Shown here: one piece after another, positions 6,060 to 15,490 of the stretch
How the letters are laid out: each line of letters starts with the position of its first letter
Numbering within the stretch: the stretch's first letter is position 1
NCBI RefSeq assembly: GCF_900116665.1
Contig: NZ_FPBK01000019.1
Location: 1 to 49,929 of the forward strand
Direction: 5' to 3'
Length of the DNA stretch: 49,929 nucleotides
Source of the DNA: Pustulibacterium marinum
Lineage (GTDB): Bacteria > Bacteroidota > Bacteroidia > Flavobacteriales > Flavobacteriaceae
Translations under genes and position numbers: made by a program
Notes under the pieces: generated by a model
Seen by the model: the letters and a program-made list of their open reading frames with translations, nothing else
Told to the model about the DNA's origin: nothing
Database searches by the model: none

Positions 6060-8240
6060 TTACCAGTTGATATGTACTTGTACACCTGCAGGTGCATTTG
6101 GGAACTTCAATAAAACAGTCGAAGAGCTTTTATCCCACTCCAATTCTTCAGGAGTCATGGTAGTCCCTTCTACGTTAGTTACAGTGATTCCCTTGTAGCG
6201 TTTCGGAAGCCATACGCGCATCACATTCACAGTACGTTTTGGACTCTTCACGGTAAAGTCATAAGATCTTTTACCATAATGTTCTTCAGACACTCTGGCA
6301 GCTGCAGCTACAACTTTTGGAGTATCCTTCTCTACCCTATTCAGATTGTATAAGAAAGCTTGTGTGCCGGGTACTATTACTTTCTTGGCTAAAACGGGTA
6401 ATTCAGGATCATACAAATCGATAACCGGACCATCAATTACTAAAGGTTCATCTGAAACACTTTCAGTAAGTACCGCAGCAATGTCATACGCGCCTCGTTC
6501 TAAATGCAAATGATTCTTAAAGATTAGCTTTCCTGCTTGTGCGTTGGTTTCATAAGCTTTCGTTATAGTAGAAATATAATCAGTATCACCTTTTGATTGC
6601 AATACAAATTCCTTCGGATTGGTGCGCAACACATGTACCGTTCCTTTCCCTACAGAAAACGTAGCATCTTGATTACTAACTGTGATCCCGAGTAATTCAA
6701 ATAAATGTTCCGAAGGTGCTTGGTATTGGTTGCCATCTGTATTCCACCATTCTTGTACCGTTTGGTACGGATCGTTATCGGCGCCACAATACACCAATAC
6801 ACCTCCTTGCTGCACCCAATCTGCTAAATAAGCATGACTTTCTTTGGAAAGTGGTTTCATATTAGCATAACTCATCACCAATACTTTGATATTTGCTAAA
6901 GTCGCAGGATACGAAAGGTTCTCAATATGAACAATGTCTATAGGAACGCCTCTTTTTAATAACGGCATGGTTTGACCGTAAAAGTTAGAGATCAAAGGAT
7001 CATCATATCCTTCATGATTCGGGAATCGTTGAAACATCATGGAATTCGCCATCAATACGCCTATACCTTTACTTCCGTTCACTTTGTTATTAGCATACGG
7101 CATGCTATTCAAACTGTTGATCATCACTTGCATTTGAGTCGCATAGAAATCAGGAATCAAAGCTTCTGCACCATCTTCTGACGTTTTGTATGGACGCATA
7201 TAAATACGTTGTGGCCACGGCATTACTTCAAAATTAGTTATAGTAGGATATAATAATTCCGCAGTAAACGTAGCTTCATAGTTTCGTTTGTAATCTGCCC
7301 AGTCTTTTATACCATCTTCAATAGGATCCGTTAACAAATAGACCTTGCGTTTGGTAGGTTCGGTCATGCTTACCATAGCGTTATATTCCAAAAAGGCATT
7401 TTCAAAAACGCGTTCTTTCTTGGTTCCGTTAAAGTAATTAGGAGAACGTGAAGTTCCAGTCCACACTTGTGCTATATAACCATCAATACTCGGTAAGGAA
7501 GCCAAACTAGCCTCTGGACTCACGATTTGCCAAGCGGTATAATTGATCAACGAATGTGTTGGTATAAATACCTTGATGTCTTTCCCTTTAGACTTGCCAT
7601 ACGCTTTGGCATATTCTGAAACTTCTTTGATGGCATTATAAAATAAATGGTATTTCAGTTTATTCGATAGATATGTATTCTCTGGAGAAGTATGTTGTGC
7701 GCGCCATGGAAACCCATAATAGGCTTGCCATTCTTTTTTAAAAGGATCACTATAACCGGCATAGTTCCAGAACTCAGGCTCTTCTAAATAAATGGTAGTG
7801 ATACCATTGTCTATAGCCTTTTTAACCACTTCTTCTTTCAAATACTTCAAGAAAGAAGGCACTGGAACCACATACGGATTCACAGGTCCGTGCATAATAT
7901 CTTCACCATCTTGCTGTACTTGCGCTATGTTCAAATGGTTTTCACCATCCCAATCACCTAGGTAGTAATCTTTATAATCTCCCCAGGAAATACCAGTCAT
8001 AAACTGAGTTTCATAGCCATGATTCCTCCAGCTTTGTAGTCGATTCTGAAAAGAAAGTTCTTCGGTATCATGTGCTCCATAAATAATAGCAATATCCGAT
8101 TGTACATCAATCTCAGGCATCCATGGAGATACGGTTTGAAAAGCTGTTTTCTCTGGGGTTTGAAGGGTGTCTTGCTGTGCATTTCCCAACATACTCAGAA
8201 AGCCAAAAAGACTTAGTAGTGTATAGCGTTGTGTGGTCAT
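6060..8240 (-). CDS. Secreted glycoside hydrolase-like protein (GH42-like fold)
   Basis: 726 residues with a signal peptide (residues 1-21, cleavage near NAQ). The central part reads like a TIM-barrel glycosidase: NGITTIYLEEPEFWNYAGYS (about 145-164) supplies candidate acid residues E153, E154 and E156, and a following DPFKKEWQAYYGFPW segment resembles GH42-type enzymes. Residues about 430-530 (SNFYGQTMPLLKRGVPIDIV ... YLADWVQQGGVLVYCG) look like the amidotransferase-like domain of GH42 beta-galactosidases. A beta-sandwich end follows. No T9SS domain is present. The assignment to GH42 is by architecture; it may be a separate family. Confidence 0.6.
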   Translation of the reverse strand: MTTQRYTLLSLFGFLSMLGNAQQDTLQTPEKTAFQTVSPWMPEIDVQSDIAIIYGAHDTEELSFQNRLQSWRNHGYETQFMTGISWGDYKDYYLGDWDGENHLNIAQVQQDGEDIMHGPVNPYVVPVPSFLKYLKEEVVKKAIDNGITTIYLEEPEFWNYAGYSDPFKKEWQAYYGFPWRAQHTSPENTYLSNKLKYHLFYNAIKEVSEYAKAYGKSKGKDIKVFIPTHSLINYTAWQIVSPEASLASLPSIDGYIAQVWTGTSRSPNYFNGTKKERVFENAFLEYNAMVSMTEPTKRKVYLLTDPIEDGIKDWADYKRNYEATFTAELLYPTITNFEVMPWPQRIYMRPYKTSEDGAEALIPDFYATQMQVMINSLNSMPYANNKVNGSKGIGVLMANSMMFQRFPNHEGYDDPLISNFYGQTMPLLKRGVPIDIVHIENLSYPATLANIKVLVMSYANMKPLSKESHAYLADWVQQGGVLVYCGADNDPYQTVQEWWNTDGNQYQAPSEHLFELLGITVSNQDATFSVGKGTVHVLRTNPKEFVLQSKGDTDYISTITKAYETNAQAGKLIFKNHLHLERGAYDIAAVLTESVSDEPLVIDGPVIDLYDPELPVLAKKVIVPGTQAFLYNLNRVEKDTPKVVAAAARVSEEHYGKRSYDFTVKSPKRTVNVMRVWLPKRYKGITVTNVEGTTMTPEELEWDKSSSTVLLKFPNAPAGVQVHINW

Positions 8241-8427
8241 AAGTAGTGTTTGGTGTTTCTATGGTTCAAGATAACTGCTACCACGGCATTACCGAATATT
8301 TATTATACGAATAACCATTCAAAACCAATTAACAACAGAAAATAGGAATTGTTCAAAAATTTACGGGAAATAGTTAGTTTAAAATAGGCTTCGGTTTGTA
8401 TCTTACTCACTTTAAAAATGCAGCTCT

Positions 8428-11124
8428 GTGGATTTGAATCCTTCCAACTTTTACAATTATTTTAAAGAATGTTACCGACTGGATTATAAGGAATTTACGA
8501 TTGATAACGTACTTTCCAGCAAATATCCGTACAAATGGTTTGCTACAGGCACCGAAGAATTGGTTGCACAGCAATTGCCCTTGATTCCGTATCCTAACAA
8601 AAAAGCGAACGATCTTGCCAAAGAGATTGCTTTGTATGATTTGGAAAAGAAATTGTTCTACGGATGCTTTTTCCTTTTAGGAAGTAGTAACAATCCATTG
8701 ATCAAGGACAAGCGTATTTGCGCTCCTTTACTCCTGTTTCCGGCCACGCTTAAAGAAATAGACGACGATTATTACATTTCCGTAGACTTCAATGCTTGTG
8801 ATGTAAATCGGTCTGCTTTAAGTTTGTTAGAAGTTCGTGAAGAATTGATACAGAAAGATGCGTTTGCACAACAACTGTTAGAAAAGTTTGTAGCTACCCA
8901 AAACTATATTGGGTTGTCTGGTTTCTTGGAAAAGTACGTGAGCAACGTGACTACAGAAGAGTTATTGCTATTTCCTACAGTATGGAATGCTCAAAAAATA
9001 CGTAACGAGTTCAAAACGGCTCCCCTAAGTGAAGATGAATTCAAAATAATCCCAGCAGCGGGAACGGTTTTAGTGGAAAAAGCAGCTTCCTCTTTGCAAG
9101 TTTTAAATGATCTTACAGAACTAAGTGAGCAGGGAACGTTTAGCACTGCGATGCAACAATTACTAACATCGGAAGTGGCGATTCCTAAACCTTATGAAAG
9201 CTATTACCAATCGCGTTTAAATACAGATCAATATCAGGCATTGATAAATGCACATGCCTATGAAAATTCAGTAATTGTGGGCCCACCGGGAACCGGGAAA
9301 ACCTACACCATCACTTCTATTATTTCCGATGCGGTAGTGCAGAATGAATCAGTATTGGTGGTTTCTAAAACTAAGCAAGCTGTGGAAGTATTGCGCCACA
9401 TGTTACAAACAGACTTTAAACTGAAAGACTATTTGATTCATACCAGTGGGGCTCGCTACAAAATGAGTCTAACAGCAAAGATCAATCGGTATTTAAGTGG
9501 AATTCAAAATAGAAAACAGTCATCCTTCAATGCTTTTAAAATAGAGTATCTGTCAAAACAATTAGAAAAGCTAGAAGCTGAATTTGAAGCCTGTGTTCAA
9601 GAAGAAATAGAGCTGTCTGACTTAGAGTTTAATGCCGATCTTAATCTGTTAGAGAAATGGAAAAAGTTCTATTTAAAACGAATTGTTTACAACGGCACCA
9701 AAATATGGAGCGTCTTCGAAAAGATGAATACTGTATTGCTGCAGTTGGAAGAAGAAATTAGCAAGCATACCCAACAAAAAATTGCGGATAACATTCATAG
9801 AAACTCACATACCTATCGAAAAGATATTTCATTATTTCACGATGCATTAACTAGTAGTAGTTTTTCAGAATACAAAAGAATACTGGAAACGGTTATTCAA
9901 AAGAACGTATTAAAGGTATTTCCTATTTGGTTGGCCAATCTTGCAGAACTCAACGCCGTGTTACCGCTAGAAAAAGAAATGTTCGACTTAGTCATCATCG
10001 ACGAAGCTACACAATGCGATATTGCTTCGGCGCTTCCGGCATTGTACAGAGCTAAACGTGTAGTGATTGCAGGAGATCCAAACCAATTAAGGCACTACTC
10101 TTTTGTATCCAAGGCGCAACAATTCAACCTCCAAAAACAATATCAACTACCAGAGGATAAAATATTTGATTACCGAAACCGAAGTGTGTTAGATCTTTTC
10201 ATTTCAAAAGTAGCAACTCAGGCACAGGTTACCTTTCTAAGAGAACATTTTAGGTCTACTCCTTCGCTCATTGCTTTTAGCAACAAACAATTCTATGACG
10301 GACAGTTAGAGATCTTAAAAGCCACTCCAGAACATATACAAGCCTCACAACTAACACATATTTTGGTGGAAGGTGAACGCTCTAAAAAAGGAATTAATGA
10401 GATAGAAGCACAAGCCGTTTTAGAACAACTACAAACGTTGATAGACGCTTATGCCAATGTTTCTAAAAAGCCGAGTATCGGTATTATTTCTCCTTTTAAT
10501 TCACAAGTGGTATACCTGAAACAACGTTTACAAGCCACTTTTGAAACCTCTGTTTTAAAAAGGTTTGATATTTTATGTGGAACGCCCTATCAGTTTCAAG
10601 GATCCGAACGGGAGATAATCCTGCTTTCCTTCTGTGTTTCAAAACATACGCATCATTCAGCTTTTAACCATATCAATAAACCAGAGGTGTTGAACGTGGC
10701 GGTAACCAGAGCAAAGTCGTTACAATACATTTTTACTTCAGTACAAAAAAAAGATTTGACACCCGATTCACTTTTAGAGCGTTATTTACGGTTTGTGACG
10801 AACTTTTCTCATACTGAAAAGCAACAACCCGAGCTGGATGATTTTCAGCAAGAAGTGATACAATCGCTTTCCAAATATAAATTGGATGCCATACATTGTG
10901 GGTATCCTGTTGCAGGTAGTTTGTTAGACATTCTAATTGTACATAACGAACAGAATTATTTCATAGACTTAATTGGATACCCAGGAATTTATAAAGAAGC
11001 TTTCACACTAGAACGCTACAAAACTTTAGGACGCACCGGGATTACCACGATTCCGCTACACTACAGTTTTTGGCAAAAGAATAAACCGGAAGCCATTCAA
11101 AAGATCGTAGCTTTTATAAAATGA
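8428..11124 (+). CDS. SF1 (UPF1-like) DNA/RNA helicase with a possible C-terminal nuclease domain
   Basis: 898 residues from a GTG at 8428; the ATG at 8418 is out of frame. Walker A is VGPPGTGKTYT (about 284-294), Walker B DLVIIDEATQCD (about 518-529), then AGDPNQL, a motif with REHFRSTPSL, SPFNSQV, TPYQFQGSERE and the motif VI stretch LNVAVTRAKS (about 752-762). An N-terminal region of about 270 residues is DUF4011-like in position only. Residues about 805-898 (DFQQEVIQSL ... VAGSLLDILIV...NYFIDLIG) fit a PD-(D/E)XK-type nuclease of the kind fused to such helicases. Likely in DNA repair or defence; cytoplasmic. The next gene starts 4 bases after its stop. Confidence 0.85.
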   Translation: MDLNPSNFYNYFKECYRLDYKEFTIDNVLSSKYPYKWFATGTEELVAQQLPLIPYPNKKANDLAKEIALYDLEKKLFYGCFFLLGSSNNPLIKDKRICAPLLLFPATLKEIDDDYYISVDFNACDVNRSALSLLEVREELIQKDAFAQQLLEKFVATQNYIGLSGFLEKYVSNVTTEELLLFPTVWNAQKIRNEFKTAPLSEDEFKIIPAAGTVLVEKAASSLQVLNDLTELSEQGTFSTAMQQLLTSEVAIPKPYESYYQSRLNTDQYQALINAHAYENSVIVGPPGTGKTYTITSIISDAVVQNESVLVVSKTKQAVEVLRHMLQTDFKLKDYLIHTSGARYKMSLTAKINRYLSGIQNRKQSSFNAFKIEYLSKQLEKLEAEFEACVQEEIELSDLEFNADLNLLEKWKKFYLKRIVYNGTKIWSVFEKMNTVLLQLEEEISKHTQQKIADNIHRNSHTYRKDISLFHDALTSSSFSEYKRILETVIQKNVLKVFPIWLANLAELNAVLPLEKEMFDLVIIDEATQCDIASALPALYRAKRVVIAGDPNQLRHYSFVSKAQQFNLQKQYQLPEDKIFDYRNRSVLDLFISKVATQAQVTFLREHFRSTPSLIAFSNKQFYDGQLEILKATPEHIQASQLTHILVEGERSKKGINEIEAQAVLEQLQTLIDAYANVSKKPSIGIISPFNSQVVYLKQRLQATFETSVLKRFDILCGTPYQFQGSEREIILLSFCVSKHTHHSAFNHINKPEVLNVAVTRAKSLQYIFTSVQKKDLTPDSLLERYLRFVTNFSHTEKQQPELDDFQQEVIQSLSKYKLDAIHCGYPVAGSLLDILIVHNEQNYFIDLIGYPGIYKEAFTLERYKTLGRTGITTIPLHYSFWQKNKPEAIQKIVAFIK

Positions 11125-11128
11125 TGCC

Positions 11129-11644
11129 ATGAAAAAGACGAAGAGAATTTTAGGATGTTTATTGGTTTTAATAGTGATTGGATTTCTAATTCCGGAAAAC
11201 TTCCAAATGCCTGTCAGTGGAGCCTCTAGTGCAGATTATCATCCTAAATCATTTTGGTTTTATCCATGGGGAAAATCAGTCACTCATAAAGGGGTAGATA
11301 TTTTTGCAAATTCTGGTACTCCCATCAATTCAGCAACCAACGGTTTTGTACTATACAGTGGACATATCAACTATGGAGGTAATTTTGTGCTCATTTTAGG
11401 TCCAAAATGGCGACTCCATTATTATGCGCATTTAAAAACAATAGCTGCCAAACCCTTGCAATTGGTTAGTTCAAATACCATGATTGGGAGTGTTGGCCAA
11501 AGTGGTAACGCAAAAGGAAAACCACCCCATTTACATTATGCAATAGCTACACTACTCCCATATATTTGGAGAATCGATGATAGTCAACAAGGTTGGAAAA
11601 AAATGTTCTATTTAAACCCTATTGAATATTTGCAACAATCTTAG
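11129..11644 (+). CDS. M23 family metallopeptidase
   Basis: 171 residues with an N-terminal membrane anchor or signal peptide (residues 6-22). The LytM/M23 fold is shown by HKGVDIF (first zinc ligands His and Asp), YYAHL, and PPHLHY (the HxH pair), with GxVGxSGN-type sequence (GSVGQSGNAKGK). These enzymes cut peptidoglycan cross-bridges in the periplasm. At this size it is only the catalytic domain. It begins 4 bases after the helicase gene and is probably co-transcribed with it; no functional link is obvious. Confidence 0.9.
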   Translation: MKKTKRILGCLLVLIVIGFLIPENFQMPVSGASSADYHPKSFWFYPWGKSVTHKGVDIFANSGTPINSATNGFVLYSGHINYGGNFVLILGPKWRLHYYAHLKTIAAKPLQLVSSNTMIGSVGQSGNAKGKPPHLHYAIATLLPYIWRIDDSQQGWKKMFYLNPIEYLQQS

Positions 11645-11648
11645 AGTA

Positions 11649-13388
11649 TTATTTCTTCACCAACTTGGCTGTATTGGTTTCTCCATTGTTGATAGCAGAA
11701 ACTAAATATGCACCTTTCTTAAGACCTGAAATATTAATGTTCTCTCCATCATAATTATAAGTTGTATGAACTACTTCTCCTTTCATACTTCTTATAAATA
11801 AGGTAGCTCCGGTAACTTTACTTCCTGTAACAGCGAATTCATTAGCCGTTGGATTTGGATAGACAACAATATTCAAATCCTTTGGATTCATAGCTCTTGC
11901 CTGACTTGGTGTCCATCCTTCCGGATAATCAAATTCAAAAGCACCTATATCATATCCGTAACCTTGTGGTCTTTCTACTCCTCTGATGTCCTCAATTAGA
12001 CCAAAGGTAGCTACATCTGTTCCGGCGTCTACCAAAAGTGAAGTAGAAGAAGTAATCGCATAATGATTTAATGAATTATCTGCTAAAAGCTCTAAACCAG
12101 TAGTATCTCTTGTCATATAATTGGTTAGCGTATATGCCAACATAGCATCTCTGGTACTTTTATTATTAAAGTCTAAGTAACTTTCATTGTTCTGTTTCCA
12201 AGTATTTCCTCCTTCAAAATCATTTCCGGGATCCAATATAAAATTGTTCATCAAATACGTTGGAACAGCATCCTGTCGTGTTCCTATTAAAGAACCATTT
12301 TCCGATGAGGTAATCGTTGTATTATAATGAATTCCAGAGTTTTCAGGACGAATAATGGTATTGTTATAAATTTTATACCCTTCAGAAGTATCATCAAATT
12401 CATGACGTTGATGAATGAACATCCCATGAAACGTATTGTCTTCTATAACATTGTTATAAACTTTGGTTCCGCTTTGCGCACTTATTAACTGAATTCCTTT
12501 TCCTTTTAAAGTGCCTGAATTATACATTCTATTATTATAAATCTCATAAATACCTCCACCAATACTCATAGCAAAGTCTTGAAATGTTTGCTGGTTTTGA
12601 GCGTAATGATCTACAATGTTATTCATGATTTTACAATTAGATCGTGCCAAGTTTACTTGTATTCCATCCAAACCTGTATAATCAATGATATTGTCTTCAA
12701 TGGTAATATCTTCTAACCAATGTCCAAAAACCGGAGTTCCATCGCAAGTTCTATTAGAATCAACTTTATAACCTCCTGTAAAACCAAGATAAATGCCTTC
12801 GCCTCCTACATCATGAATATAATTATCATGAATATTAATATTTTTCATCACAAATCCTGCAGATCTCCAAGTTTCCGGTTTGCTACAAACAGGATCTGTT
12901 TTTCCCATAATTCCAGCAAAACCAGTATTCGTTATTTCTACATGATCAATTTCCACATCAGTAGTAAAATTCTCAAGATATAGACCTGCAGCTCCAGAGT
13001 TTGTATAACTGATTTTAAAACCATAATCTATACTGCTATCACCAGTTCCGGTAAGTACAACATTACTGCTTCTTTGTAGTGATATCGCTGAATACGATGG
13101 TGCACTAAACTCTACTTGTCCACCACAATTAACAATCGTAATCCGGTTTTCTGGAGTTCCTATTAAATCATAAAATCGAATGGCTGCGTATACGCCAGCG
13201 GGAACACAGATTTTACTTCCTGCTTCGATTTCCGATCCCCAAATCACATTGATAGTTGCGCTATCCAAATCTTCAGAAGATAATGTATAATCACAATCGC
13301 ATGATTGAGCTTGCAAATTAAAAGTGAATAAAGTTAAGACTATAAGATAGCACAGTCCTCTTTTAGAGAATAGTAGTTTTGTTTTCAT
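11649..13388 (-). CDS. Secreted right-handed beta-helix protein with a T9SS sorting domain
   Basis: 579 residues. Signal peptide at 1-27 (cleavage after LQA). Residues about 50-450 carry successive parallel beta-helix coils (IEDNIIDYTGLDGIQVN, KIMNNIVDHY, YNNTIIRPENSGIHYN), the fold of polysaccharide lyases and related surface proteins; ICVPAGVYAAIRF at the start is typical of PL6-like and right-handed helix proteins. Residues about 510-579 are a type A sorting domain (NIVVYPNPTANEFAV ... GLKKGAYLVSA), so the protein is exported through type IX secretion. Catalytic residues cannot be assigned, so it may be a lyase or a binding protein. It converges on the M23 gene with a 4-base gap. Confidence 0.85.
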   Translation of the reverse strand: MKTKLLFSKRGLCYLIVLTLFTFNLQAQSCDCDYTLSSEDLDSATINVIWGSEIEAGSKICVPAGVYAAIRFYDLIGTPENRITIVNCGGQVEFSAPSYSAISLQRSSNVVLTGTGDSSIDYGFKISYTNSGAAGLYLENFTTDVEIDHVEITNTGFAGIMGKTDPVCSKPETWRSAGFVMKNINIHDNYIHDVGGEGIYLGFTGGYKVDSNRTCDGTPVFGHWLEDITIEDNIIDYTGLDGIQVNLARSNCKIMNNIVDHYAQNQQTFQDFAMSIGGGIYEIYNNRMYNSGTLKGKGIQLISAQSGTKVYNNVIEDNTFHGMFIHQRHEFDDTSEGYKIYNNTIIRPENSGIHYNTTITSSENGSLIGTRQDAVPTYLMNNFILDPGNDFEGGNTWKQNNESYLDFNNKSTRDAMLAYTLTNYMTRDTTGLELLADNSLNHYAITSSTSLLVDAGTDVATFGLIEDIRGVERPQGYGYDIGAFEFDYPEGWTPSQARAMNPKDLNIVVYPNPTANEFAVTGSKVTGATLFIRSMKGEVVHTTYNYDGENINISGLKKGAYLVSAINNGETNTAKLVKK

Positions 13389-13431
13389 GGGAGGGTGGGT
13401 TTTATGCTAAACTTCTTCAATGAAGTCATTA

Positions 13432-13466
13432 CAAATATAGTTCGAAATCCGATGAAATACACAAAA
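13432..13466 (-). promoter_or_regulatory. Promoter of the beta-helix gene
   Basis: On the minus strand TTTTG (13466-13462) and TATATTTG (13439-13432) are 22 bases apart, matching the flavobacterial -33/-7 pattern TTG-N(17-23)-TAnnTTTG. The start codon is about 45 bases downstream. Confidence 0.65.
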
Positions 13467-13674
13467 TTATCGATAAAATACATTGTTGTCATTATTTTTA
13501 TACCTAATTAAAAAATAGACCTATAACACGCGTAAGAAAAAATAACGCTATTAAATATGATTGATAATTATAATTACTGAGTTGATACAAACAAAATAAG
13601 AATTCGTATAATAAAATAGGAAATCTACACTAGGTAATGTTAATTTTACGTTAGGAAAACTAAACAACGTACTT

Positions 13675-15441
13675 ATGAGTAATTCTAAAATATATGTACT
13701 GCTTGGCTGTATGGCTTTGTTATGCACTACATCTTGTTTTGAAGATGAAATGATCTATTCCTATCAAGAAGGAAGTGAAGACGGTGAAACCATAGATAAT
13801 AGTGAAGTTGAAGAAATTATCGCCAGTTATCAACTTACTACGGAAGAAGCTATGGACGAAAATATTGCTTCTCATGCCGAAGAAGATGACACCTCTTGGG
13901 ATGATACTGATTTTACATTAATTACGCTCAACAGCAGTTCTATAGCTATTGATGGTGATGGCGCAACTGCTTCAGGTAGCGTGGCTACCATTACCAATGG
14001 CGGAAATTATAAAATTGAAGGATCACTTACAGATGGACAAATCATTGTGGATACGGAAGATGAAACTACTGTAAAAATTTATTTAGACGGAATCACAGTT
14101 CATAATTCCACCAATGCCCCTTTCAATGTGGCATCCGCAGAAAAAGTAATTGTTTTTCTGGGAGAAAACACAACCAGTACATTTACTGATACCACTACCT
14201 ATGTATTTGAAGAAGATGATGATGAACCAAATGCTTCCTTTTTCAGTAAATCCAACATGACTATTACCGGAGCTGGAACACTCAACGTAACTGGTAACTA
14301 TAATGACGGAATCGCCAGTAAAGATGGACTAATCATTTCTGAAAATGCTACCATCAACGTAACTGCATTAGACGACGGAATCCGTGGTAAAGATTATTTG
14401 ATTATAGATGATGCAACCCTCAATGTTTCTTCTCAAGGTGACGGATTAAAATCAGATAATGATGATGACAGCACTTACGGTTACATCTATATAAGCAGCG
14501 GAACGCTCACAATTACGTCTGGAAATGATGGAATTCAAGCAGAATCGGATGTTCTAATTGCCGATGGAACTATCAATATCATTTCTGGTGGAGGAAGTAG
14601 TGTAGTTTTAGGAGAAGATGACGACTCTGCAAAAGCTATCAAATCCGAAAGCTATATTATAGTAGATACAGGATCTATTGAAATTTCTGCTGCCGATGAT
14701 GCCTTTAATACTGCTGGAAATTTAATTATTAATGGTGGTTCGTTCAACATAGCGACAGGAGATGATGCGCTTCATGCAGATTACACAGCTGCTATTTTTG
14801 ATGGAAGCATTACAGTAACCGATTCCTATGAAGGTTTAGAAGGTTCTATCGTAATTGTTGCAGGAGGTTCTTCTTATTTTACCAGTAGTGATGACGGTAT
14901 CAATGCCGCCGGCGATGATGATAGCGTTGATAAAGCTATATATATTTCTGGAGGTTATACCGTAGTAGATGCAGATGGTGACGGAATTGATTCTAATGGT
15001 TCTATTGATATGATTGATGGTACCGTAATTGTAAATGGGCCTACAAATTCTGGAAATGCAGCATTGGATTACGATGATTATTTTTCCATAAATGGAGGAA
15101 ATTTTATAGCGGCCGGAAGTTCTGGAATGGCTCAAACTGCAGGTTCAGGTTCTGCTCAATATGCCGTATTGATTTCCTTAAACAGTTCGCAAGTTGCCGG
15201 AACATTGATAAATATTTCAGATAGTGAAGGTACTAGTATTGTATCTTTTGCTCCTTCAAAGTCTTATCAATCTATTGCATTTTCTTCTGAAGATCTTACC
15301 GAAGGTGAAACCTACACAATCTCTTTAGGAGGAACCGATACCGGAAATGAAACAGATGGTTGGTATGAAGATGGTACTTATAGTGGCGGAACTACCTATG
15401 CTACGTTTACTATTGAAAACACGGTAACTACTATTCAATAA
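13675..15441 (+). CDS. Cthe_2159/DUF4353-type beta-helix lipoprotein
   Basis: 588 residues. LLCTTSC at 15-21 is a lipobox, so the protein is a lipoprotein. Residues about 80-470 are repeated coils of the type ATINVTALDDGIRGKDYL, TLNVSSQGDGLKSD, TLTITSGNDGIQAES, with DDG, GDG and NDG turns that in the Cthe_2159 family bind calcium and pectic polysaccharide. The Asp-rich linker at 23-60 probably carries the protein away from the membrane. Repeats are strongly acidic. A polysaccharide-binding role on the surface fits the neighbouring sugar-acid genes, but the ligand is inferred from the family only. It diverges from the beta-helix gene. Confidence 0.8.
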   Translation: MSNSKIYVLLGCMALLCTTSCFEDEMIYSYQEGSEDGETIDNSEVEEIIASYQLTTEEAMDENIASHAEEDDTSWDDTDFTLITLNSSSIAIDGDGATASGSVATITNGGNYKIEGSLTDGQIIVDTEDETTVKIYLDGITVHNSTNAPFNVASAEKVIVFLGENTTSTFTDTTTYVFEEDDDEPNASFFSKSNMTITGAGTLNVTGNYNDGIASKDGLIISENATINVTALDDGIRGKDYLIIDDATLNVSSQGDGLKSDNDDDSTYGYIYISSGTLTITSGNDGIQAESDVLIADGTINIISGGGSSVVLGEDDDSAKAIKSESYIIVDTGSIEISAADDAFNTAGNLIINGGSFNIATGDDALHADYTAAIFDGSITVTDSYEGLEGSIVIVAGGSSYFTSSDDGINAAGDDDSVDKAIYISGGYTVVDADGDGIDSNGSIDMIDGTVIVNGPTNSGNAALDYDDYFSINGGNFIAAGSSGMAQTAGSGSAQYAVLISLNSSQVAGTLINISDSEGTSIVSFAPSKSYQSIAFSSEDLTEGETYTISLGGTDTGNETDGWYEDGTYSGGTTYATFTIENTVTTIQ

Positions 15442-15460
15442 TATTGTAATAATTTATAGG

Positions 15461-15488
15461 AAAGCTGTCAGTTTTGGCGGCTTTTTTT
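15461..15488 (+). terminator. Rho-independent terminator
   Basis: aaagctgtca (15461-15470) pairs with tggcggcttt (15475-15484) over 10 bp including G-U pairs, followed by a T run to 15488. It ends the transcript of the beta-helix lipoprotein and reaches to 3 bases from the stop of the convergent permease gene. Confidence 0.8.
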
Positions 15489-15490
15489 AT

